8,231 nucleotides of DNA from Desulfobacteraceae bacterium (GCA_011391835.1 JAABPS010000115.1:1-8231), one strand, 5' to 3'; counted from the stretch's first letter, positions 1 to 7,260 are shown. The notes: a model not told the origin generated them from the letters alone. Made by a program: numbers and translations.

Positions 1-207
1 CTTCCAGGAATGATATTCACAGTTGCCGGGCACGATGTTTAAATGCCTCTGTGTTCTCATGGAATAGACGATGTACTTGTTTTTACTATCCAGTTGTAGA
101 ATCTGCTTCAAATAATTCAATGCCAGGATACCGATTCCTGATAGGAGGCTCTCTCCCAGCACAATGGCTTCAAGGGCAATGATCAACGGTTTCTGTTTTT
201 TCCTCAT
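1..207 (-). CDS. Glycosyltransferase, N-terminal part (cut by window edge)
   Basis: Minus-strand reading from ATG at 207 stays open for 69 codons to the window edge, so only the N-terminus is seen. It begins MRKKQKPLIIALEAIVLGES, followed by an SGIG motif near residues 25-28, an amphipathic helix (ALNYLKQILQL) and a strand-like NKYIVYS. This is the usual opening of the N-terminal Rossmann domain of a GT-B, GT4-type glycosyltransferase: first beta strand, a glycine loop of the GIG type, the first helix, then the second strand. It starts only 16 bp after the flippase stop on the same strand, so it is probably co-transcribed and works on the same glycan. No good Shine-Dalgarno is visible before this ATG; an in-frame TTG at 240 lies inside the end of the flippase gene and is less likely. 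The catalytic C-terminal half is outside the window, so donor sugar and exact family cannot be stated. Confidence 0.72.
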   Translation of the reverse strand, partial: MRKKQKPLIIALEAIVLGESLLSGIGILALNYLKQILQLDSKNKYIVYSMRTQRHLNIVPGNCEYHSWK

Positions 208-223
208 ATCTGTGATAGGTATT

Positions 224-1675
224 TTATCGATGTTTGTCAAATGATAACAGGACTTCTTTTAATTGAATTAACTCCTTTAATGTGTACACCCTCAAAACAA
301 ACAGCGATGCTGCCATAATGGCCGCGCCAATCAAGAAGCGGATAATATAATGGTCTGACTGGGATGAAAAATAAAGGTACATGGCCATCGGAATAACGGA
401 GATCAGCGCCATCAGAATATTTTTAAAAACCTTTAGAGGAAGTATGCTTTTAAAGAAGATAAGATACAAAGGGAGTCCAACCATCTCAGATAAAACAGTA
501 CAAAAAGCAGACCCCATGATGCCGTATTTGGGTATCAACAGCCAGTTGCCGGTAATATTACATGCCAGTTGAACTAAAATTATTTTTAAGGTGAGTTTTT
601 CTTTGTGCGCTGCCAGCATTCCGCTGTGCAGGGGAATGCATACCATCATAAAAAGAAATGAAAGCATTAATAATTGGAAACAGCGGATGCTCTCCTTGTA
701 AACCGTCATATCATAAAACAGACCCATATAGGATTTAGCCATAAAGATGGATCCAACAGAAATACCAAAACCCATGATAATTGAACATTTAACGTACTCA
801 TCAAAACGGCGTTTAAATACGTCCGGCCGCTTGTCATAGCTCTCAAATAACAGGGTGCTCATCAAGTTGTTAATAATCGCAATCATGGTCAGAATCATGA
901 ACATCGCCCGGTATGCAGCACTGTATAGTCCCACATCAACTTCCCCTTTCATGAAATTGAGCATGAACACGTCAAAGTAATGCAGCAGCATAACCGTTAC
1001 CTGAATTAAACCAATCACCAGGCCGCTTTTAAGAAATCTTTTCCATAGATCAGCGTCAAAATTCCATCTGTATGTTTCAAACAGTTTTATGTACAAAACA
1101 TGATGGCTCAACACCATGATGATATTCTTGAATACGAGAATCATGGCCGCGCGTATTAGATCATCCGGTTGTTGAACGAAACGAATTATCAGAAGATAGT
1201 TCACTGCCTGTGAAAGGATCGTGATCACCGAAGGGAACTCCAGACGTTTGCTTGATTCAAAAACGCATTGCGCCGAAAATGGCGATGCCAGCACCGTTGA
1301 GGCAAAAATAACCAGTATCCATCCATAGGAATTTAACTTTTCATTAAAGAGCATGGGGGCCAGCATCAGAATAAAAACAGATAGGCTGAGTATCAATTTT
1401 AATGGCACAAGCGCGCCGTAGATTTCCTTCACTTGAGTTGTATCAGCAGCCATGAGTCTCAAAGCGACAATATCCGTTCCCAGAGAAGTTAGCAGAAGAA
1501 AATAATTGCTGTATGTGAGAAGGAAATTATACCGCCCGAACCCCTCCACAAGCAGCACATCGGAAAGGTGAGAAATAACAAGAATATTAATAACGGCTGA
1601 AAATACCGATGAAAAAAAAAGGAAAAAAGTGTTTTTAATAAATCGCTGGGGTTCATTTAATTTGATGTTGCGCAC
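224..1675 (-). CDS. Wzx-like oligosaccharide flippase (polysaccharide biosynthesis protein, MOP superfamily)
   Basis: A 483-residue, very hydrophobic protein with a run of membrane segments over its whole length (for example about 17-36, 53-72, 92-110, 118-136, 216-234, 256-276, 297-314, 334-350, 361-381, 418-436 and 444-462), as in the 12-14-helix Wzx/RfbX flippases. Family hallmarks seen are EGFGRYNF near 44-51, YFDVFML followed by VGLYSAAYR at 233-256, and LIPKYGIMGSAF near 380-391. Its expected role is to move the lipid-linked oligosaccharide unit from the cytoplasmic to the periplasmic face of the inner membrane for later polymerisation. It lies between two glycosyltransferase genes on the same strand (63 bp after one, 16 bp before the other), which supports this role. 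The start is GTG at 1675: no suitable ATG precedes the first membrane segment, and AAGGA sits 10 bases upstream. Wzx is the functional class; which glycan it exports is not readable from the sequence. A general MOP exporter of another polysaccharide is the alternative. Confidence 0.9.
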   Translation of the reverse strand: MRNIKLNEPQRFIKNTFFLFFSSVFSAVINILVISHLSDVLLVEGFGRYNFLLTYSNYFLLLTSLGTDIVALRLMAADTTQVKEIYGALVPLKLILSLSVFILMLAPMLFNEKLNSYGWILVIFASTVLASPFSAQCVFESSKRLEFPSVITILSQAVNYLLIIRFVQQPDDLIRAAMILVFKNIIMVLSHHVLYIKLFETYRWNFDADLWKRFLKSGLVIGLIQVTVMLLHYFDVFMLNFMKGEVDVGLYSAAYRAMFMILTMIAIINNLMSTLLFESYDKRPDVFKRRFDEYVKCSIIMGFGISVGSIFMAKSYMGLFYDMTVYKESIRCFQLLMLSFLFMMVCIPLHSGMLAAHKEKLTLKIILVQLACNITGNWLLIPKYGIMGSAFCTVLSEMVGLPLYLIFFKSILPLKVFKNILMALISVIPMAMYLYFSSQSDHYIIRFLIGAAIMAASLFVLRVYTLKELIQLKEVLLSFDKHR

Positions 1676-1685
1676 GTTGCCTGAA

Positions 1686-1690
1686 TCCTT
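1686..1690 (-). promoter_or_regulatory. Shine-Dalgarno for the flippase GTG start
   Basis: On the minus strand AAGGA is followed by ten bases (TTCAGGCAAC) and then GTG at 1675. This decides the non-ATG start of the flippase, since the next methionine lies well past the first membrane segment. Confidence 0.6.
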
Positions 1691-1738
1691 TTTAAAGCTC
1701 CTGTGGGCGTTAAGCTGACCGCCGTGTATTGTCTGGGA

Positions 1739-3028
1739 TCATCCGTTCATCTGGAAATGATCATCATTACATAACATCCTTTCATACACATCGATGGTCT
1801 GCTGTATAAATATATCCATCGAAAACCTTGTTGAATTGGCCAGCGCTTTTCTGGATAACATCTCGCGCAGTGAGGGATTTGTTACGATGCCTCTGAATTT
1901 TTCTTTGATATCATGAAGATCACCTGGATCAGCGGGAAGCCCTGCCTCTCCTACCACTTCCGGCATGGAGCTGTTATTCCCATAAATCACAGGCGTCCCG
2001 CAGCACATGGCCTCAAGAAGCGGCAGGCCAAATCCCTCATAAAACGAAACATAACACAGCGCTAACGCCGCAGAATACAAAACAGGTAAATCCCCTTCCT
2101 CTATAAATCCTGTAAAAATGATATGGTCAGATGCCAGTGCTTTATCCTTAAATATTTCCCGGTACTTCCATCCTTTCCCGCCTGCAACCACGAAATTGAT
2201 ATCTGTGTCCGGAATTTCTTTTTTAAGCAGCAGAAATGCGTTAATCATATTTGAAATATTTTTCCTCGGCTCAAGCGTACATAAGGAAAGGAGGAATGGC
2301 GTTGGAGGAATGTTATACTTATTCATTACCCTGCTTATATGCTGAGGATCATCTGCTCTTTTGAATCTCAACGGATCAGAAGCGGGATAAACAACATGAA
2401 TATCTGTTGAATCAATGGAAGGGAATGCAGACAATAGATCATGGGCTGTAGATTTGGATATTGTCATGAATACGGACTTTCTTCTCACAGCCATATCCAG
2501 ACCATGTTGAACAGATTCAATATTTTCTTTACTGTGAAAATGCGGATAGTGGATATGCGTAAGATCATGGACAGTTGTGATCAATCTGTTTTCATCGTTG
2601 ATAAAAGACTCCCTGAAGATCGGCAGATAAAGCTGGGGAATCGTCAGGTGAATGATATCAAATGTATCAGTCGCAAAATGACGATTTCTTCTTTTAAACT
2701 CTTCATTTTTTAAAGGACGCATCCGTCTTTTAAGTTTATCGTACAGCATCTTCAGGATATAATCCGGCCCAAAAAAAGAAGCTGTTTTTCTGTAAACAGC
2801 AGTAAAAGGATCATCCTCTTCAATGATGTTTTCAATATCAATAATGTTTCTGATCCCAACAGTTCCTCCTGCTGCCAGATACACATAAAACTCCCAGGGG
2901 CTTTTTTCATCCCTGGCAACGGGTAAAAGACCCCTCAGCAGGTCAAAAACATAGCGTTTATGCCCATCCCTGTGGGGGGTTAATATTTTTGATGCTTCTA
3001 TCAGAACTTTATATTTCTTAACAGCCAT
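1739..3028 (-). CDS. Glycosyltransferase family 4 (GT-B fold)
   Basis: A 429-residue protein with the two-domain GT-B layout. The N-terminal acceptor domain covers about 1-235, with strand VLIEAS, a DGHKRYVFDLLRGL helix in the usual G-x-R-Y position (22-34) and TTVHDLTHIHYP at 151-162. The C-terminal donor domain covers about 244-420. FLLSLCTLEPRKNISN (245-260) carries the R255-K256 pair expected to hold the sugar-nucleotide diphosphate, and SFYEGFGLPLLEAMCCGTPV (328-347) gives the E-x7-E motif as E331 and E339. GT4 enzymes of this kind are retaining transferases that add a hexose, often mannose or rhamnose, from a nucleotide sugar to a growing lipid-linked glycan at the inner membrane. It is the first gene of the minus-strand set and ends 63 bp before the flippase start. 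An AGG-containing weak ribosome site lies about nine bases before the ATG. Donor and linkage cannot be deduced. The family call is firm; the substrate is open. Confidence 0.92.
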   Translation of the reverse strand: MAVKKYKVLIEASKILTPHRDGHKRYVFDLLRGLLPVARDEKSPWEFYVYLAAGGTVGIRNIIDIENIIEEDDPFTAVYRKTASFFGPDYILKMLYDKLKRRMRPLKNEEFKRRNRHFATDTFDIIHLTIPQLYLPIFRESFINDENRLITTVHDLTHIHYPHFHSKENIESVQHGLDMAVRRKSVFMTISKSTAHDLLSAFPSIDSTDIHVVYPASDPLRFKRADDPQHISRVMNKYNIPPTPFLLSLCTLEPRKNISNMINAFLLLKKEIPDTDINFVVAGGKGWKYREIFKDKALASDHIIFTGFIEEGDLPVLYSAALALCYVSFYEGFGLPLLEAMCCGTPVIYGNNSSMPEVVGEAGLPADPGDLHDIKEKFRGIVTNPSLREMLSRKALANSTRFSMDIFIQQTIDVYERMLCNDDHFQMNG

Positions 3029-3188
3029 TGTATCAACCTATAACAATCTGAAAATATGTATTGCACTGGACTCTAATACGTTTTAAATTCTTATACCTTC
3101 GCCAAGTATAACATGGTCCGGCTGGTGCCTGAAAGCCGCCATCATAAACTATCAGACGGGTTAATCCGATGCAGATATCTCTTATAAT
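3029..3188. promoter_or_regulatory. Divergent intergenic region between two glycosyltransferase genes
   Basis: This 160-bp gap separates a minus-strand operon from a plus-strand gene, so it should hold at least one promoter in each direction. The stretch is A+T-rich at 3071-3112. A plus-strand TATAAC at 3107-3112 could be a -10 element, but I see no convincing -35 at the right distance, nor a clear divergent pair. No strong Shine-Dalgarno precedes the plus-strand ATG at 3189. The regulatory assignment rests mainly on gene orientation. Confidence 0.4.
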
Positions 3189-4292
3189 ATGAAAATCCTA
3201 TTTGATCATCAGATATTTTCCTACGAACGATTTGGAGGCATTTCCCGATATTTTGCCCAGTTGATAACGCATTGCCAGACGAATCAAAATTGTCACGCGG
3301 ATCTGTCTTTGAAATACTCCGACAACATCTACTTAAATGCGTTGGATAATATCAACGTAAAGCCTTTTTTCAATAGCATTAATTTTAGAAAAAAGCCAGG
3401 CATCCTTAATATAGTGAATATTCAACACTCCATAAGGAATCTGAAAAATCAGGATTTTGATATCTTTCATCCGACCTTTTATAATCCCTACTTCCTGGAG
3501 TATATCGGCAGTAAACCGTTTGTCCTCACTGTCCATGATATGATCACAGAGCTCTTCCCCGATATGTTTCCGGGGCAGAAAAAAATTTCTGATTGGAAAA
3601 ATAAACTGATTCCAAAAGCAGATAAAATCATTACAGTCTCTGAGAGTTCAAAAAAAGATATCATCCGCCTTTGTGGTATAAATGAAGCTAAAATTGAAGT
3701 CGTTTATCATGGCAGTTTTTTGAACCTGAGCATGGTCAAAGAGACTGCCCCTTTCCGCTTGCCTGATACATATCTCCTATTTGTTGGAAAACGGTCATTT
3801 TATAAAAATTTTAAAAGATTTGTCGTTGCGGTAGCACCACTGCTGAATGCAGACAGGAAGCTTCATATTGTATGTACCGGTGGTCTGAAATTTACGCCAG
3901 ATGAGAAAAAGCTTTTCAATACCCTGAACATATCACAAAGGGTAGTGCGTATTGTAGCAGATGACAATTTCCTTCCGACAGTGTATCAAAAAGCCGCGGC
4001 CTTGATCTTGCCCTCTCTGTATGAGGGATTTGGCATACCGGTTCTTGAAGCCTTCAGTTGCGGGTGTCCGGCCATCATCAGTAATACCGGATCGTTAAAA
4101 GAAGTGGGCGGTGATGCTGTGCTCTATTTCAACCCTGAAGATGAATCAGATATGCGGAAACCGATTGAACGCATCCTCACAGATAATCTCCTGGCAGAAG
4201 AGCTTAGGCAGAAGGGGTTCGAAAGAATCAAACATTTTTCATGGGAGAAAACAGCTCAACAGACAATTCAATTATATGCGTCAGTATTGCCC
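3189..4292 (+). repeat. GT4 unit, copy 1 of an intragenic tandem duplication
   Basis: First copy of a coding repeat with a period of 1137 bp. It encodes residues 1-368 of the double glycosyltransferase. DNA identity with copy 2 is patchy but includes long exact runs, for example 3519-3547 against 4656-4684 (29 bp) and the 20 bases starting at 3471 against those starting at 4608. No net insertion or deletion separates the copies. Confidence 0.88.
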
Positions 4293-5432
4293 GCCAGACA
4301 AAAACCTCAAAAAGTGAATCCTCCTATAAGAATTCTTTATGATCACCAGATTTTTTCTTATGAAAAATATGGCGGCATCTCCCGGTATTTTGCCCAGCTG
4401 ATAAAATATTGCCAGACAAACTATAACTGCGCTTTTGATCTCTCATTAAAATATTCAAATAATCTATATTTGAAAGATATTGCCGGCCTTAAAGTGAAGC
4501 CTTTTTTAAACAATTTTAATTTCACCAAAAAACCCGGACTGCTCAACTGGCTGAATCTTAATCGCTCAAAAGAGTATCTCCGAAATCAAAATTTCGATAT
4601 TTTCCACCCGACCTTTTATAATCCCTATTTCCTGGAGCATATCGGCAGCAAACCCTTTGTCCTCACTGTCCATGATATGATCACTGAAATCTTTCCTGAT
4701 ATGTTCCCGGGTCAGGAAGAAATTTCAGCATGGAAAACAGGCCTGATTCAGAAAGCGGAGAAAATTGTTACTGCTTCTGAAAGCACGAAAGAAGATATTA
4801 TCCGCCTGTGTAATATCAGTGAAAAAAAGGTTGGGATCGTCTATCTTGGGAACTCATTGGATGAAGATACAGCCGAATATGGACGCACTCCAAATTTACC
4901 ACAAAAATATTTGCTATTTGTTGGCAAACGCCCCTTTTATAAAAATTTTGAACGCTTCATCCGGGCCGTTTCGTATCTATTGCTAATGGATAAGCAATTA
5001 AACGTGATATGCGCAGGAAGCACAAAGTTTACGCATGAAGAAAAGAAACTTCTCAAAGATTTGGAAATCTCAGACAACGTATTTCACTTCCCCGCAGATG
5101 ATCGCTTCCTCGTAACTCTTTATAGAAATGCCCTGGCCTTTGTCTTCCCGTCTCTGTATGAAGGATTCGGAATACCGGTACTCGAAGCGTTTAGCTGCGG
5201 CTGCCCTGCCATTATCAGCAAAACCAGTTCACTTCCCGAAGTTGGCGGCAAAGCCGTGATCTACTTTGATCCGGAAGATGAAACAAGCATCAGAGACGCC
5301 ATCAAAAAGGTTATATACGATAAAAGCTTGAGAAAAATACTGATTCAGGAAGGCCATGAAAGGGCAAGAAAATTTACCTGGGAGAATACAGCGCTCAATA
5401 CACTAAAAATATACAAAGAGATTATATTGTAG
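3189..5432 (+). CDS. Tandem double GT4 glycosyltransferase (two fused catalytic units)
   Basis: A 747-residue protein formed of two full GT4 units, residues 1-368 and 380-747, joined by an 11-residue linker (ARQKPQKVNPP). A normal GT4 of this type has about 370 residues, so this is twice the usual size. Equivalent residues lie exactly 379 apart throughout: DHQIFSYE-GGISRYFAQLI at the start of each, H116/H495 in VHDMITE, FVGKR-FYKNF with G200-K201-R202 and G579-K580-R581 for donor diphosphate binding, and the E-x7-E pair E279/E287 and E658/E666 in LYEGFGIPVLEAFSCGCPAI. Both halves therefore look catalytically competent, and the protein may add two successive sugars, possibly of the same kind. 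The reading frame is uninterrupted. The ATG at 3189 starts the canonical first strand (MKILFDH), although no good ribosome site is seen. It follows a divergent gap and precedes mntA by 29 bp. Function as a glycan-assembly enzyme is sure at family level; substrates are unknown. Confidence 0.93.
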   Translation: MKILFDHQIFSYERFGGISRYFAQLITHCQTNQNCHADLSLKYSDNIYLNALDNINVKPFFNSINFRKKPGILNIVNIQHSIRNLKNQDFDIFHPTFYNPYFLEYIGSKPFVLTVHDMITELFPDMFPGQKKISDWKNKLIPKADKIITVSESSKKDIIRLCGINEAKIEVVYHGSFLNLSMVKETAPFRLPDTYLLFVGKRSFYKNFKRFVVAVAPLLNADRKLHIVCTGGLKFTPDEKKLFNTLNISQRVVRIVADDNFLPTVYQKAAALILPSLYEGFGIPVLEAFSCGCPAIISNTGSLKEVGGDAVLYFNPEDESDMRKPIERILTDNLLAEELRQKGFERIKHFSWEKTAQQTIQLYASVLPARQKPQKVNPPIRILYDHQIFSYEKYGGISRYFAQLIKYCQTNYNCAFDLSLKYSNNLYLKDIAGLKVKPFLNNFNFTKKPGLLNWLNLNRSKEYLRNQNFDIFHPTFYNPYFLEHIGSKPFVLTVHDMITEIFPDMFPGQEEISAWKTGLIQKAEKIVTASESTKEDIIRLCNISEKKVGIVYLGNSLDEDTAEYGRTPNLPQKYLLFVGKRPFYKNFERFIRAVSYLLLMDKQLNVICAGSTKFTHEEKKLLKDLEISDNVFHFPADDRFLVTLYRNALAFVFPSLYEGFGIPVLEAFSCGCPAIISKTSSLPEVGGKAVIYFDPEDETSIRDAIKKVIYDKSLRKILIQEGHERARKFTWENTALNTLKIYKEIIL
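4326..5429 (+). repeat. GT4 unit, copy 2 of an intragenic tandem duplication
   Basis: Second copy, residues 380-747. Its 3' end (5352-5420) is also the closest in-window relative of the orphan tail at 6324-6392: 62 of 69 bases agree by my count. The linker between copies lies at 4293-4325. Confidence 0.88.
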
Positions 5433-5461
5433 TTATGTGCAAATAATGTTATGAACAGACG

Positions 5462-5878
5462 ATGAATAAAATAATAACAAAAATCCTCAAGCTTGCACCT
5501 CAAATCCTTAAAAAATACCCAGTTGATTTTGCATACCTTTATGGCAGTTATGCAAATGGGCTGGAACATTCTTTTAGCGATATTGATCTATGTATATATA
5601 TGGATAATATTCCGGACAATAAAAAATTAAGCATCCAAATGGCAATATCCCTTGAAATTGACGAAAAATTAAAAATCAGGCAAAACTCTGAGGTCAGAAT
5701 TATGAATGACCTTCCGCTTATCATTAAAGGCCAGATTGTTACAGAAGGGATTATCATCTATTCAAAAAACGAAGATTTACGAATAGACGTTGAATCACAT
5801 ATCCGTCGAACCTATTTCGACTTTTTTCCTGTTATTCGTCAGTATCATCAGGCGTATATCGATCATATTTTTTCTTAG
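5462..5878 (+). CDS. mntA: MntA-type minimal nucleotidyltransferase antitoxin
   Basis: A 138-residue protein of the minimal nucleotidyltransferase family, the antitoxin of type VII HepT/MntA systems. The signature GS-x10-DxD is complete: G28-S29, then D40-I41-D42 in YGSYANGLEHSFSDIDL. The third acidic residue is probably E77 (SEVRIMND), where many relatives carry Asp. In characterised pairs MntA transfers AMP from ATP onto the tyrosine of the HepT R-x4-H-x-Y motif and so silences the toxin. The toxin gene follows after 21 bp on the same strand, which is the typical order. It begins 29 bp after the double glycosyltransferase and may be read through from it; I see no distinct promoter or strong ribosome site of its own. 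The gene looks A+T-richer than the glycosyltransferases, which fits acquisition by transfer. The call rests on motif and context. Confidence 0.9.
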   Translation: MNKIITKILKLAPQILKKYPVDFAYLYGSYANGLEHSFSDIDLCIYMDNIPDNKKLSIQMAISLEIDEKLKIRQNSEVRIMNDLPLIIKGQIVTEGIIIYSKNEDLRIDVESHIRRTYFDFFPVIRQYHQAYIDHIFS

Positions 5879-5899
5879 TATTTTCTATAAGCAATCTAT

Positions 5900-6331
5900 A
5901 TGGTATTAATTGATAAAATAACTCAAAAATTTGTCCAGCTGGAAGAGTATATTGATATTCTTAAAAGTATTTCTAAAAAGCCTCTCAATGATTTTCTTAA
6001 AGATAAAATACTTGTTGGGAGTGCAAAATATTATCTTCAAGTCAGCATTGAGATCTGTCTGGATGTAGCAAATCATATTATTTCATCTGAGAGATACCGC
6101 CCGCCAAAAGATTACGCTGATTCTTTCAAAGTTATTGAGGAAGAAAAGATTATAGCATCCGAACTTGGAACACAGCTGCGCCAGATGGTAAAATTTAGAA
6201 ATAGGCTTGTGCATTTGTACGGTGATATTGATGACGCATATGTCTATCGGTTCATTTCAGATGGCCTCAAGGACTTAGAAGATTTTAAGAAATTAATAAT
6301 GAAAAAATATACTCAAGTAAAAGGGCCATGA
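5900..6331 (+). CDS. hepT: HepT-like ribonuclease toxin (DUF86/HEPN)
   Basis: A 143-residue, mostly helical HEPN protein. The catalytic motif R-x4-H-x-Y is present as R100, H105, Y107 in RNRLVHLYGDID, followed by the usual YRFISDGLKDLEDF helix. Earlier helices include KYYLQVSIEICLDVANHI (43-60), typical of HepT. HepT toxins cleave RNA (one studied homologue trims tRNA 3' ends), and the partner MntA inactivates them by AMPylating the motif tyrosine, here predicted as Y107. The gene sits 21 bp after mntA in the classic operon order. The last nine codons (KYTQVKGP and stop) lie inside a 64-bp sequence repeated exactly at 7261-7324, so the extreme C-terminus has been set by or has served in a recombination event. 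The catalytic region is upstream of this and intact, so I expect a working toxin. The ribosome site is weak. Confidence 0.9.
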   Translation: MVLIDKITQKFVQLEEYIDILKSISKKPLNDFLKDKILVGSAKYYLQVSIEICLDVANHIISSERYRPPKDYADSFKVIEEEKIIASELGTQLRQMVKFRNRLVHLYGDIDDAYVYRFISDGLKDLEDFKKLIMKKYTQVKGP

Positions 6332-6364
6332 TAGGGTGAGAAAATTCACCTGGGAAAATACAGC
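6301..6364 (+). repeat. 64-bp direct repeat, left copy (hepT end plus GT tail start)
   Basis: Identical base for base to 7261-7324, exactly 960 bp away. The first part (6301-6331) is the hepT 3' end including its stop. From about 6324 it overlaps a glycosyltransferase C-terminal reading frame. Identity stops sharply on both sides: base 6300 T against 7260 G, base 6365 G against 7325 A. Confidence 0.97.
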
Positions 6365-6404
6365 GCTCAATACATTAAAAATATACAAAGAAGTATGCGC
6401 GTAA
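6324..6404 (+). pseudogene. Orphan glycosyltransferase C-terminal tail 1
   Basis: This frame reads GHDRVRKFTWENTALNTLKI, then YKEVCA and a stop at 6402-6404. It matches the end of the double glycosyltransferase (residues 722-742, GHERARKFTWENTALNTLKI, then YKE); by eye 62 of 69 bases agree. An in-frame stop at 6318-6320 shows that no gene body lies upstream, and the frame overlaps the hepT end in another phase. It is thus a severed 3' end of a GT4 paralogue rather than a gene. Its last residues (VCA against the parental IIL) differ, so it probably came from a different paralogue. Confidence 0.88.
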
Positions 6405-6506
6405 GATTCTTTTACCGGTAAGTACACAACCACCGGAAAGTCTGGATAATTTATTGAGTATGTGTTAAAAGGCAAATCATGTGATCTGCATGGGCAGCCA
6501 TAAAAA
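6405..6506. other. Intergenic gap before the second NTase module
   Basis: A gap of 102 bp without a recognisable gene. It contains a perfect 10-bp palindrome, TTACCGGTAA, at 6412-6421, just after the tail stop. No clear promoter or Shine-Dalgarno is visible; GGGCAG at 6492-6497 is the only purine-rich stretch near the downstream GTG. Confidence 0.3.
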
Positions 6507-7019
6507 GTGAAAGAGCTTACACAATTACTCAATGACATGAAGGGTGATGGCATCATTAAGAATTATGCCGTCTTTGGCGCCGTAGCGCAAATGCGCTATA
6601 CAGAGGCAGTTGTCACCATGGATGCGGATATATTGATTGCAGTTGATAACCCGGATAGCCTGACCGCATTAAGTCCAATCTATGAATATTGCAGAGCAAA
6701 AGGATACAAACCCGAAGGAGAGGCAATCCGCATCGGAGAATGGCCGGCTCAATTCATTCCTGCTTTTGACCAGTTAACAGAAGACGCCATGAACAATGCA
6801 GATGAGTCGGATTTAGATGGAATTGCCATTCGTGTTGTTAAAGCCAGTTATTTAGCTCTTATTGCTCTTAGTGCTGGACGAGTAAAAGATTTCATGCGGA
6901 TTCTTGCCCTGATAGAGTCAAAAGCAGTATCAGAGAAAGAAATTCAGGAACTGTCTCAAAAATACGGCTTAACGAATCAATGGATTCAATATAAAAAACG
7001 ATTTTTAGATGGACAATGA
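6507..7019 (+). CDS. Nucleotidyltransferase-fold protein (AbiEii-like), module 2
   Basis: A 170-residue protein of the nucleotidyltransferase superfamily. The core reads NYAVFGAVAQMRYTEAVVTM followed by DADILIAV, giving G24-A25 and the D39-x-D41 pair; the usual second Gly or Ser is Ala here. The C-terminal half has YLALIALSAGRVKDFMRILAL (115-135), the A-G-R-x-K-D element common in AbiEii-like and related NTases. I cannot find a convincing third acidic residue; WPAQFIP (79-85) may occupy that strand with Gln. The start is GTG at 6507, preceded at once by a stop (6501-6503). The next in-frame ATG (6537) would remove the first helix that relatives keep. The stop overlaps the next gene by 11 bp, suggesting translational coupling. 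Relatives are often half of a toxin-antitoxin or abortive-infection pair, but neither target nor activity is shown here. The gene lies between the two copies of the 64-bp repeat. Confidence 0.75.
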   Translation: MKELTQLLNDMKGDGIIKNYAVFGAVAQMRYTEAVVTMDADILIAVDNPDSLTALSPIYEYCRAKGYKPEGEAIRIGEWPAQFIPAFDQLTEDAMNNADESDLDGIAIRVVKASYLALIALSAGRVKDFMRILALIESKAVSEKEIQELSQKYGLTNQWIQYKKRFLDGQ

Positions 7020-7209
7020 TATCAAAAAAATGCTGAAGCGTCAGGAGAGCTGGCAGAAAGCTCGAAAAGCGGAGTCATGGATTGAAAAATTGAACAAATC
7101 CACCGCTGCCCGCAAGTCATTGGCGACATATCCCGGCCGTAGTCTGAAACAAGGTGCTGAGTTAAACGATTCATCTTCATTTCATGATAATACGGAAGAC
7201 ACCTGCTGA
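7009..7209 (+). CDS. Small partner protein of the module 2 NTase, possibly truncated
   Basis: A 66-residue charged protein beginning MDNDIKKMLKRQESWQKARK followed by AESWIEKL. Its ATG lies inside the last codons of the 170-aa NTase gene (11-bp overlap), which argues that it is a real, coupled gene. The first 40 residues look helical and rich in Lys, Arg, Gln and Glu. The second part (from about STAARKSL) becomes low in hydrophobic residues and ends DNTEDTC, which looks less like a folded domain. It may be a degraded end, but I found no simple frameshift that restores a longer protein. It starts almost like the gene after the third NTase (MDNK), which also overlaps its NTase. I do not recognise a named family. 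A toxin or antitoxin partner role is inferred from gene order only. Confidence 0.5.
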   Translation: MDNDIKKMLKRQESWQKARKAESWIEKLNKSTAARKSLATYPGRSLKQGAELNDSSSFHDNTEDTC

Positions 7210-7260
7210 AAACCCTTCGATAAAAAAATTCAGACAATCCATGGCACAATGTTATGCAAG

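Noticed and set aside
2118..2713. Plus-strand open frames at 2118-2345 and 2441-2713 inside the minus-strand GT4
   Set aside because: They are shadows of a gene with clear GT4 motifs on the other strand and have no motif of their own.
4111..4317. Alternative-frame open stretches within the double GT (also 4765-4986 and minus 3333-3536)
   Set aside because: They overlap a strongly supported coding frame and show no domain or start signal.
5345..5569. A minus-strand open frame opposite the end of the double GT, and similar ones at 6293-6556 and 7022-7309, sharing a common peptide stretch
   Set aside because: The resemblance arises because all three are antisense to the repeated GT tail. They cross real plus-strand genes, have no ribosome sites and no recognisable domains.
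6412..6421. Palindrome TTACCGGTAA as an operator
   Set aside because: Perfect but a single short site with no second copy or promoter next to it; noted only in the intergenic entry.
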